The notes beneath the pieces are model-generated. The model made no database searches, had not been told where the DNA came from, and was given only the letters and a program-made list of their open reading frames with translations. Shown in pieces: positions 54,341 to 62,469 of a stretch of DNA of 64,000 bases. Every line of letters starts with the position of its first letter. The first letter of the stretch is position 1. The translations under genes were made by a program, and so were the position numbers. This stretch comes from Dendrophyllia cribrosa (Eukaryota > Cnidaria > Anthozoa > Scleractinia > Dendrophylliidae), in assembly GCA_024195265.1 (NCBI GenBank), contig JAJLRJ010000006.1, positions 5,694,615 to 5,758,614 on the forward strand. The letters are read 5' to 3'.

Positions 54341-55459
54341 TTACGAGGACTTTTTTAACTCTTTGACGGGTATCCACGTTTGATAATCGGGAGCAAGTCC
54401 TTGCCAGTTAACTAACACTTGACGAGTGGGTCCGCGTCCCTTGTATTTAAGCTTTTTACTCACCCGCCATTGGTTGGGTAGAGCTCGTACTTTTTGCAGT
54501 TGAGGTTCATAAAATCGTCCAGGTACTTTATCACCTTTCCAAGTGTCCAACTTATAATAATTCACACCATCGTACAAGGACCGTTGACGATCGGTCACCG
54601 TGTACACGTCTTGCGACCAATTACCCCGATAACTCTTGGAAAAGGCACTCTTTTTACCCTTGACGGGTTTTGAGGTGCGCACAAAATCCCCCGGTCGAAA
54701 CTTGTAAGGGTCTAAGGCAGGGGTGGGTTTGAACAACCGCTTCCAGACCACCGAGGCATTGTCGTCAGTGACATCGGCCGGGGCCATTTGAGTGCGGCTG
54801 TGAATGCGCGTGTTGTACTTGTCCACCAACAAGGGTAAGACCTCCAAATATTTGGGGGTGTTGCGAGCTGTCATGTACTTGAACATCAATTCCTTCAAAG
54901 TGCGATTGAAACGTTCGACCACAGCAGCTTTGGGTTCACCTCGAGTGGAATAGTGGTGAATGTTATACTCGTCCAGTAATTGCTTCATGTGTTGGTTGTA
55001 GAATTCTTTCCCTTGATCCGTCTGCAAGTTGACGGGCTTACGTCCTCCTGAATTCTCCAACAAATAACGAAAGGCATCTGCCGTGGCCTTGCCTTTCTTG
55101 CTTTTTAAGGCAATGACCCATGCATATTTGGACAACACATCGATGACCGTCAGTAGGTATCGGGTGCGTTTGTTTTGGGCAATGAGTTTGGCATCCTGCA
55201 TTTCCACAAGATCCGCCTGCCAGGTATAATCCACTTGCGGAGGCACGACCGTCTTGCTGCGTGGAAATCGTACCTGACGAGGACGGTGTAACGTGAAAGT
55301 GGGTTCTCCTTGTAAATACGTTTGCGCCTGGCTGGGTGAGACGTCCAACGTGTCGCGGGCCACCTTGGTCAATTCCTTGAAATTTCCACTCAACGCGTAA
55401 GGACTCTCCAGATCCAAATACAAGTCTTCCAAAGGACTCATCTGCTCGGCCTTCTTCAT
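54341..55459 (-). CDS. DDE integrase with C-terminal chromodomain
   Basis: 372 aa. N-terminal domain with LYLDLESPYALSG and YLQGEPTFTLHRPR, typical of Polinton integrases and lacking the HHCC finger. Catalytic core: Asp in TWQADLVEM, Asp in LQTDQGKEF, Glu in AVVERFNRTL, with 33 residues between the last two. Then a basic linker (FRPGDFVRTSKP) and a chromodomain (WRVSKKLKYKGRG, VNWQGLAPDYQTWIP), which may steer insertion to marked chromatin. Carries out element integration. ATG preceded by ten or more A. Confidence 0.92.
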   Translation of the reverse strand: MKKAEQMSPLEDLYLDLESPYALSGNFKELTKVARDTLDVSPSQAQTYLQGEPTFTLHRPRQVRFPRSKTVVPPQVDYTWQADLVEMQDAKLIAQNKRTRYLLTVIDVLSKYAWVIALKSKKGKATADAFRYLLENSGGRKPVNLQTDQGKEFYNQHMKQLLDEYNIHHYSTRGEPKAAVVERFNRTLKELMFKYMTARNTPKYLEVLPLLVDKYNTRIHSRTQMAPADVTDDNASVVWKRLFKPTPALDPYKFRPGDFVRTSKPVKGKKSAFSKSYRGNWSQDVYTVTDRQRSLYDGVNYYKLDTWKGDKVPGRFYEPQLQKVRALPNQWRVSKKLKYKGRGPTRQVLVNWQGLAPDYQTWIPVKELKKSS

Positions 55460-55466
55460 TTTTTTT

Positions 55467-55849
55467 TTAGATGGGGAACAAACAGGTGCGCACCACCAAT
55501 GGGATCAATCGCCGGGTCAGACTCACTGTAAATTGAGCCACAAAACGTCCAAAACTAGGTATGTATGCTTGTTGTTGCTTAAATATCCAACGACGATGTT
55601 CACGGTAAGCGTCCAGGGACAAACATTGACGCATAACGCTTAAATAAGCCATCAAATGAAGCAAACTAAACGGTTCGTTCTTCTCTTTGTTTCTGGTCAC
55701 CAGTTGCGCAAACGCTATGTCCGGTTCTAGCTCTTGTAACGCATCATCGCTCAAGTCCAACAAAGAATGGGGTCGACTCTTTCTAAAAAGAGAATGGCAC
55801 ATCCCAACCAATCTTTTAAAGCGATCTGGGCGTCAGACGTTCTCGACAT
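55467..55849 (-). CDS. Small protein needing -1 frameshift at U_UUA_AAA
   Basis: ATG 55849 (after seven A) opens MSRTSDAQIALKDW, which would stop after about 33 codons. The -1 frame is closed by TGA just upstream of the overlap, then open to 55467 for about 115 codons (MCHSLFRKSRPHSLLDL, FSLLHLMAYLSVM, ending VVRTCLFPI). The overlap contains one slippery site, T_TTA_AAA followed by G, exactly in the right frame. Full product would be about 127 aa, helical with a hydrophobic C terminus. Family not recognised. Confidence 0.6.
55814..55820 (-). promoter_or_regulatory. Candidate -1 ribosomal frameshift heptamer U_UUA_AAA
   Basis: Zero-frame codons read gct tta aaa gat; slipping back one base on TTTAAAA leads straight into the long -1 frame. 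This is among the strongest known -1 slippery heptamers. A downstream stem-loop was not established by eye. Confidence 0.55.
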
Positions 55850-55963
55850 TTTTTTAATGTTGCGCACTGAAGTGTTCTTTGTTAACGTGTTACCATTTGT
55901 TTTGATACCTTGTCGTTTCTTTTTTTTATAGAAGATTTTGGTGGACTGACAGTTCGCGCTTTC

Positions 55964-55970
55964 TATATAA
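55964..55970 (+). promoter_or_regulatory. TATA box for the plus-strand gene
   Basis: tatataagg in ctttctatataaggataac, about 31-37 nt before ATG 56001. Marks the divergent control region between the left (minus) block and the right block. Confidence 0.6.
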
Positions 55971-56000
55971 GGATAACGTTTAGTCTTTTTTACACCAAAC

Positions 56001-56537
56001 ATGACTTCTCCTTTCACGAGTCAAGGGGTAGTGGACTCTCAGAGCGAGTTTACGCAGAGTCTGAATGCTCGCCCTTGGCGGCGTTGGTGGATTGTAGCAT
56101 TATTAAAATGCATGCAACATCATGTGGTATTGAAACCGCCCGATAACCCCATTTGGTCACCCGAAGCCTTGTTGTTCTTACACGATCTACGAGCTAACAT
56201 TAGTAGGGCTCTTCGACAAGTCACTTTTCCAGATGTGTACGACGAATGGGTGCATCAGCTGCATGAAAATGGTATCGTACACCCGATCTGGACCCCTGAA
56301 AACTGTCAATTTGTGCGCAACATGTTGTCAACCGATGTGGTCACCGTACGCATTTTGGAAGAAATTTTATCCTTCCGACGTCAAGATCTGTTCTTTACCT
56401 ATGAACTATTAGGATTGACGCACGTCAACATCGATGAAGTGTTTGACTGGCAGCGCCTGAAATTAGGTCATAATTGGACAGATGAGGTGGACAGCGATGA
56501 CAGCTCCTCGTGCAAGGACTTGGGATTAGATCCATAA
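56001..56537 (+). CDS. Hypothetical plus-strand protein, 178 aa
   Basis: The only plus-strand gene of the core. ATG follows a TATA box. Contains RPWRRWWIVALLKCMQHH early, repeated P-I-W-(S/T)-PE motifs (NPIWSPEALLF and HPIWTPENCQF) about 40 residues apart suggesting an internal duplication, and an acidic tail (DEVDSDDSSS). No homologue recognised; might be an early or regulatory protein because it is divergent from the virion block. Confidence 0.65.
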   Translation: MTSPFTSQGVVDSQSEFTQSLNARPWRRWWIVALLKCMQHHVVLKPPDNPIWSPEALLFLHDLRANISRALRQVTFPDVYDEWVHQLHENGIVHPIWTPENCQFVRNMLSTDVVTVRILEEILSFRRQDLFFTYELLGLTHVNIDEVFDWQRLKLGHNWTDEVDSDDSSSCKDLGLDP

Positions 56538-56779
56538 AAAAAACTGACGGTCGTCGAAGTTTGCATGAGAGGACAAACGACCCACGAGCCTCAAGCTCAA
56601 TGAAAAAAAAAACCGTTTGATCAATGTTTTTTTTTTTTTTGCCATTGTTGTCAATCGCAGCCATGTTTTCTTCTCTTTACTTTTTTTATTGAGTAAAACG
56701 TTGGTGCAATGTGAATGAAACCTCTGTTGTCTTAGTCTTGGTTTTCAAAGTGGCGTGGGATTACAAAACATGGTGGACA
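56538..56779. other. Short noncoding stretch between converging genes
   Basis: Poly-A and poly-T runs at 56600-56610 and 56626-56640 and a ttttttatt at 56679-56687 that could provide minus-strand polyadenylation (aataaa). No gene seen. Confidence 0.4.
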
Positions 56780-56935
56780 TCAAACATGTTTAAATTCTTG
56801 CGGATGTTGTTGTAACAATCGTTTGGCTCGACCCAGCGGAATTCCCTGGGAGGATGCAAATCGTGCCACTCCTCTTAAACTGCCTATAGCTTTGGAATCA
56901 TTGTATTTCGACAACAATTGTTTGTCAGTGAACAT
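56780..56935 (-). CDS. 51-aa protein resembling the integrase N-terminal domain
   Basis: ATG 56935 (MFTDKQLLSKYNDSKAIGSL) to TGA at 56780. The pattern Y-N-D-x-K-x-x-G-S-L-x-G-V-x-R-F-A then LGRAKRLLQQHPQEF matches the small helical domain that opens Polinton integrases (compare LYLDLESPYALSG and QAQTYLQGEP in this element). A TATA box lies about 30 nt upstream. It could be a stand-alone DNA-binding domain or the remnant of a larger lost gene. Confidence 0.5.
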   Translation of the reverse strand: MFTDKQLLSKYNDSKAIGSLRGVARFASSQGIPLGRAKRLLQQHPQEFKHV

Positions 56936-57288
56936 CTTCTATTGGAATAGGTTTCAACCCTTCTTTATAGCGTCTATACAAAGAGGAACATACCCACGGC
57001 ATGACTCGCCATCGACCCCAATTCCACAAGAGATCAAACAACCTTTTTGCCCAGTTTCATTTTTATTCAAAAAATTAAAACCTTTTATAGCAATAATGAT
57101 AAGTTTTTTCAAACGTTTTTTTTTAAAAAAGAGTAGTACATTTTGGGTGACTTGGCTGACTAGAGCCAAAAGTGTTTGGAAAGGCTTCTTGGATCACTCT
57201 CGCTGATTCCGTCTGCTCTGCGGTTTCTTTTGCTCTTCTTGTTTGAAGCGCCGCATGCATCTCTGATCAAGGTTTTGCCTGCATACTT
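56936..57288. other. Noncoding gap in the right block
   Basis: About 350 bp with T-runs and no convincing gene; the frame 56823-57206 on the plus strand overlaps the better-supported minus gene and has no domain. This is where replication genes might have been lost. Confidence 0.4.
56963..56969 (-). promoter_or_regulatory. TATA box for the 51-aa gene
   Basis: Minus strand reads gctataaagaagg, about 28-34 nt before ATG 56935. Confidence 0.5.
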
Positions 57289-58008
57289 TCATGGGGAGAG
57301 GAAGGGATCAAGGTTAAAATGATGGTCTCCGTTTTTCTCGTTCAAAGGGAGATCACCCCATTGGAAGTATTTACACTCTCTCTTTCTGCAAGCAAGATAG
57401 ATTCGACCTGGATTCTTCTCAGAATTGCTTTGCTTCAGGGTCAAGACTTCATTGCAGAAACAACGCAAAGGCTTCCAGTTTTCCTTAATGTCCCTATTCA
57501 ACTGAGCGTGAACAGTTTGCATGTAAAGCTCTGCCTTGTCTTTTGCGCAGATCACACAACAATCTTGATAAGGGCATTTCAGATAACAAAACCCGTTTGG
57601 GGAGCTGACTCTCTGTTCCAAATGTCCAAGATGAAAGGGGCAGAATAAAAAAATGTTCTTGTTGGAAGCTGCATCCTCAATTTGCATCTGGGTGATGTGA
57701 CCAATGCTGTCAACAATTGCATTGACAGCATTTTGTTGTTCCACGTTTAGATCCACATCTTGAATAAGAGGTTCATTCACTTCTGTGTGAGCGTCAGGTA
57801 TAAACGGGGCTATTGATGCCAATGGTGCTTCATTTGCTCTTCCTTCTGCTTCAATTGTGATGTACTCTACGACATCTTTAGCTTTGTTAATGATATCTTT
57901 AACATTTTCTTTCTTTCTTTTCTTTCCCGCAGGAACTTTCGCAGGTTTGGTGGATTTCCGCTTCGGGGCTACGTAAACTTTTTCTTCAAATGGCATCTTC
58001 TTCGGCAT
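57289..58008 (-). CDS. GRF-type zinc-finger protein, 239 aa
   Basis: N terminus basic and NLS-like (PKRKSTKPAK, GKKRKKE). The middle has a Cys/His cluster (FCPFHLGH, GFCYLKCPYQDCCVIC). The C terminus has a zf-GRF pattern: LRCFCNEVLTL, NPGRIYLAC then ECKYFQWGD. GRF fingers bind single-stranded DNA or tether repair and topoisomerase enzymes. Here it suggests a DNA replication, repair or transcription role. TATA box at 58072-58079 about 65 nt upstream. Last core gene before the right inverted repeat. Confidence 0.75.
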   Translation of the reverse strand: MPKKMPFEEKVYVAPKRKSTKPAKVPAGKKRKKENVKDIINKAKDVVEYITIEAEGRANEAPLASIAPFIPDAHTEVNEPLIQDVDLNVEQQNAVNAIVDSIGHITQMQIEDAASNKNIFLFCPFHLGHLEQRVSSPNGFCYLKCPYQDCCVICAKDKAELYMQTVHAQLNRDIKENWKPLRCFCNEVLTLKQSNSEKNPGRIYLACRKRECKYFQWGDLPLNEKNGDHHFNLDPFLSP

Positions 58009-58071
58009 CTTCTTCTTTTCTTCTTCTTGTTCTTCAGCTGGAGAATGAGTGAAAATGAACTTGGGGAGCGA

Positions 58072-58079
58072 TTTTTATA
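58072..58079 (-). promoter_or_regulatory. TATA box for the GRF protein
   Basis: Minus strand reads ttataaaaatcgc. Just inside the right inverted repeat boundary. Confidence 0.55.
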
Positions 58080-58430
58080 ATGAAGAAATGGCGTCAGCGA
58101 ACCGGTTTTTTGAATAAGAATTCATCAAAAAAAAAGTCAAAAACGCAATGAAAAAAAAAAAAACAATCTGCGTGGTTCATTGTCTGATGAACCAAATCAA
58201 ACAAGGCAAGACTCCTTTGTGGCCACAAGTAACGAGAAAAGGCCCACTGGTAGTGTAGACTCTCGCCAAGGTCACAAGAAAACGAAAAACAAGCAAGAAA
58301 AACACAAAACAAAAAGCACTCTCATTTTCTGGAAACGCTTGGTTGACAAAACAAATTGCCCTTCAAAAACAAGAGACGTCAGCAAAGGGCTTCCTCGTAG
58401 CCTGAGGGGTGGCGTCAGCTTTTTTTCCTT

Positions 58431-58437
58431 TATAAAG
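58431..58437 (+). promoter_or_regulatory. TATA-type box in right arm
   Basis: tataaag in cctttataaagtctcgc; mirror of 44160-44168; about 85 nt before ATG 58522. Confidence 0.5.
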
Positions 58438-58521
58438 TCTCGCGCTTTGTTCTTTTTTCATTCTTCTCTCATTCGCTTACAACGCAAAGCCAGACGAGCT
58501 GCTCGGCAGAAGAAAACAGTA

Positions 58522-58701
58522 ATGGGTGCAAGATTATCGCAAACACTTGGGACGAGACGATTTCAATTTAAACTCTTTTATCGTCGAGCCAGGTCCCGCT
58601 GGTGGTTCGCGCGTGGTCTGGAGCCAAGTGATGGCGTAAGCCGGGTTTTTCCAGGAAAACGCTGTTCTGAGAAAGACAAGAAAGATTTTTTCACGGCGTG
58701 A
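58522..58701 (+). CDS. Small basic protein with myristoylation-like start (right arm)
   Basis: Same 59-aa MGARLS protein as in the left arm, reading outward. In this arm the 52-bp difference makes a longer upstream frame (from 58180) run into it, but the TATA box and left-arm comparison favour the internal ATG. Confidence 0.45.
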   Translation: MGARLSQTLGTRRFQFKLFYRRARSRWWFARGLEPSDGVSRVFPGKRCSEKDKKDFFTA

Positions 58702-58744
58702 AAACAAAGATAGTTCCTCGCTAAAAAATCAGACAACTCTCCTC

Positions 58745-59077
58745 GTGGAAGGTTTAAGAGGTGGCTTTGGAAAAAGGACAACCTTTTCGGCAAAAGAAAG
58801 GGATTTTTTTACTGCAAAATCTTTCCGCAGGTTCGTAGTTTGTTTGTTTGTCTTTGCTCGATTCGTCATGCGAGGAAAATTTGATTTGTTTAAAATACTT
58901 TCACGTTTCTTCTTTCAAACGAGTTTTCTGCGAGTATTGAATTCAAACTATTTTTTTTTTTTTTTCATTCACGGAATGTCCCGGAGGCGAGCCAAGATGA
59001 TTTTCGTTCTAACATGCGATGGAATCGAAAGAGAAAGAGAACCCGATTTACGACACGTCTTCGCGGAAAATGTCTGA
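58745..59077 (+). CDS. ORF in right inverted repeat, uncertain
   Basis: Counterpart of 43521-43835, longer at the start because of a 2-bp difference. Non-ATG start (GTG); no domain. May be noncoding. Confidence 0.3.
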   Translation: MEGLRGGFGKRTTFSAKERDFFTAKSFRRFVVCLFVFARFVMRGKFDLFKILSRFFFQTSFLRVLNSNYFFFFFIHGMSRRRAKMIFVLTCDGIEREREPDLRHVFAENV

Positions 59078-59728
59078 CTTTGAATTTTTTGCCCTGAAGG
59101 TTTTCATGCGGTCTAATTACCAAGTGATTGCTTGTATTATGTTCTGTTAAAAGAATTATTCAGCGCTCGATGATAAGCGCTTTTATCACCATAACATCCA
59201 GATAAATTTTGCTCAAACCCCGATCGGAAAGTTACTCAAGAAAAGAAGAAAGCGTTAATCCTTGAAATTTTTTCTTGTTGATGATTTTCATTAAACATGT
59301 TATTGAACTTTCACCCTTGTGTGGGCTTCTTCTTTCATATTGGGGATTTTGACTACTTCCCCAATTCATTCCCCAGGAGGATCGTACACAGGGAAATTTG
59401 ACCACTTCCCCAAAAAAAAAATTTGAAAAAAATCAAAAAATTTTTTGAAAAAATTCGATACTCAAAATCACCTATATAAATCAAAAATTCAAAAAAAACT
59501 TCAAAAAAAAATTCAAAAAAATTTGAAAAAAAATTGAAAAATAATTCTAGTCAAAATCCCCTATATAAAAAAAATTCTAGTCAAAATCCCCTATTGGGCG
59601 TGGTTAGGGAAATTTGACTATTCCCCCGGTAGCCACCCTTAACTATAGGGACTTTTTTGACTGTCCCATAAAAAGGGCGTTGGTTAGGGACTTTTGACTC
59701 GTGTCCCATAGTGCCACCTTTTACTACT

Positions 59729-62469
59729 GACATCTTCACCTAACATGAAGGCACCCGAGTCCACCCTGGCATTTTTACGCGCAATTATTCCAAAGAACAA
59801 TGATCAAGTACAATAAGTGATGTAGACCAGCAATTTCAATATCCGCGATGTTGTATTGTCCGAGCGTTTTGAATTGGCACAAGTTGTTCTACAAACAAGT
59901 GTCAATCAATTTTTGCAACCTGTTTTTTTTTCTCAAAAGGTAGTGCATTTTCAAATGAGAGTTTCAATAGGACGAGTTACTGAATTTACCTACTATAACC
60001 TGTTACTTGTTGACGTAATTGAGTGCTGCTAGTCGTAAAGATATTTCGACGCCGACGCCTAAGTAAAACGAAGAAAACCTCTTCTTTTCCTTGCATTCAT
60101 GCTTATTTCACTTTAACAACACAAATTCCCGGCACAAATTGTGGTGCTTGTCATCACATCCAAAGGGCAATCAAAGTCTATTTTCTCGTCACAATATCAG
60201 TACTGATTAAGGCCATTCCCATAAAAAGTTTCGTTTCCCATCGCCCAACCGACCCATTTTTTTGGAAAAGTAAAAAAAAAAATTTTAGATACACTGCCTG
60301 ACAAGCAAAATTTTACTTTTTAAATATGTGATCAAGGCTTTATTTTGAATAGAAATCTTTCATATTTAATTAATTAGCCTCCATTGTAGATAAGGAGCCT
60401 GTAAATTTGGATTTGGAAAACCTTGGCAATCAAAAGCACACGTGTAACCAGGCCTTCTTACTTAGCATCCAGGCTTTTTCTGGACTCGGGATCCCTCGGT
60501 CAATTTTCTTCTTTTTTTTTGCCCGACCGACCGACCCACTTTCATGAGAGGGAAGGCGATGGGAAACGAAACATTTTATGGGGATGGCCTATGCAATAAA
60601 TTATCTGACTGAGTTACTCAAACTGTAAAGCAAACAGCAAAGAGAATTAATCAGTTTTGAGCAAAGAACTAAGCAAAGCAGAGGTTAACATGGTCTATTG
60701 TAACGTGAGTGACGTTTCCATGTTATTTACATTTTCACAACGAACTTTGTGCTACGTGTCTCAGACTGTCAGTATTAATGCTCATCTTCTTTGCGTCTGC
60801 GAAACAATACGGATAAGTTCTTTATCAAAAGTTCGTATTTCTCTCATTTGAAAGAAATAATCGGCACGTTCAATTTCAAGCTTTGTAAGAGAGGAAACGA
60901 AATAATTCTTTAATTAACTTGCATTGCTGGTAGGTACCATTTGTGTTTATAATTTAACAGGATTTGGGAGGCGGCTTTGCGTGCAATTTCAAATCGCTAT
61001 TGTATAAAACTACCGACGGCATTCATTCAGCCCTTTCGTAAACAGTCGATGCCATTTATAGCGGTCGATGCGGTCGACTTTTGAATTTAAAGCTATGGTC
61101 ACATCCCCAGAGCTGTCGGTCCTTAATGTTGCTGACCGGAAGATTAACAGACACTGAGGTATAAAAATAGTGTGATAAATGTTTATCTAGAGCACGCGAA
61201 CTAGGTTTGAATAGTCGCACTCGCAGTCCGATGTAAAGATCCCTATACATGTCTAAGCCTGGATTATGTCGTAATTAGGTTTAGTCGAAACAAATAAGTT
61301 AAATATAACTTGAGACCAAAGTTAGATTTACGCTTTTGTCCGGGAAAGTGATACGGTCACCTATTATAAATGTATCAGTAAAGAAAAACAAGTCAATTTT
61401 TCGGTTATTTGGCGGACCTATGGAAGTGTAACGGTGATGGAGAATACCAGCATACGAATATCGGGGTCGCCGAAAGGTTCATTGATAAAAGTGAAATCAA
61501 TTTTAAGTGTCAGTAAAATGGTAGCAACTGTTTACAAAAGCGAAACTTGAACGGGTGACGTTTATAATTTCCTTAGGTCACCCCAACCAATCGCGACTCA
61601 TTTTCGGGGAATAAAGTTTAATTATACGCGCTTTTCTTTTACCGCCTCACCACATTCAAAATCGTTATCAAATCAAATCGCTTCGATTCAGTCGCTAGTT
61701 TTTGACACGGACAATTTGAAACTGTAAATAAACTCGCTGTAAGAAAACACCTGTACGAACGGCTCATAATACAAATGTCTTGCTTTACATTACGAGTTAT
61801 AATTACTTCACCAACTTAAAAAAAATTGACTGAGATTGGAGACCCAGAAACAGATCAACGGTACGTGCGAAAATTGAAACTATCTATAAGTTCCAACGAT
61901 ATTTTCCTAACAGGAAAGTGGCCCGTTTAATTATCTGCCTCCTGCATATTTTTGTCCCGATGTTTTCCAGTCGTTTTAATCTCACTCTCTTCACTTGCGA
62001 CAATATCCGGGTATTTCATCCCGTATGTCATTTTGCCGCCACAAATCTGAACGCTCGCTAATTTATCACCATCCCTATTTTCATTTTCGCGCGCTCTCTT
62101 GCCGTTCTCTAGTGGCTGTCTTATGTAAAGGCACAAACACACACATAAAGAGGATTGGAATTAAGGTTTTCGTATTTCGCTCTTTTAATTATCACTTTTA
62201 TCCACGATTTACAGGAATGGAAAATTGGGGTCAACAATTCACTGAGGAGGTCGAGAGGTACTGAGACGAGTTACGACAAAAAAATAAACTTGGAGTTAGT
62301 TGATTGGACGGGGCTGTAAGCAGCAAAATATTCCCGCACTGTTAACACAACCTTGGTGGTTACCTTGAACATAAGTAAGTACAAGACTATAGGTATTAGT
62401 CATAAGAGTCGGTGATCCACAAAACCTTTGCTTGTTGAGTGACTGACAACTTAACCGCAAATTCACAAA
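59729..62469. other. Intergenic region of unit 2 right of the element
   Basis: Continues the unit 1 alignment (20584-22951). Contains a unit-2-specific MITE (60211-60589) and a small extra segment near 61075-61245. No gene. Confidence 0.5.
60211..60589. mobile_element. MITE with ggccattcccataaaa ends, unit 2 only
   Basis: Left end ggccattcccataaaaagtt and right end complement ttttatggggatggcc; both continue into gtttcgtttcccatcgcc. Absent from unit 1 at about 21410. Confidence 0.7.

Larger units (their letters stand above)
42858..59728. mobile_element. Polinton/adintovirus-like element, 16.9 kb, no DNA polymerase B
   Basis: Bounded by terminal inverted repeats starting agtagtaa; gacat is repeated directly outside both ends (42853-42857 and 59729-59733). 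Polintons usually duplicate 6 bp; a sixth base would be a mismatch here. Core genes: protease, packaging ATPase, major capsid protein, two penton-like proteins and a chromodomain integrase on the minus strand, plus small basic proteins. The right block holds a plus-strand gene, a 51-codon gene and a GRF-zinc-finger protein. The longest frames are 529, about 396, 372 and 302 residues. No frame long enough for polymerase B, and none of its catalytic motifs, was seen. This is an endogenised viral or virus-like element; capsid genes are largely open, with three -1 frame changes noted separately. Confidence 0.92.
58100..59728. repeat. Right terminal inverted repeat
   Basis: 1629 bp, complementary to 42858-44545; lacks the 52-bp block. 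Begins aaccggttttttgaataag and ends ttactact before the gacat duplication. Confidence 0.92.

Noticed and set aside
56823..57206. 127-codon plus-strand frame
   Set aside because: Overlaps the TATA-preceded minus-strand 51-codon gene; composition is that of noncoding DNA.
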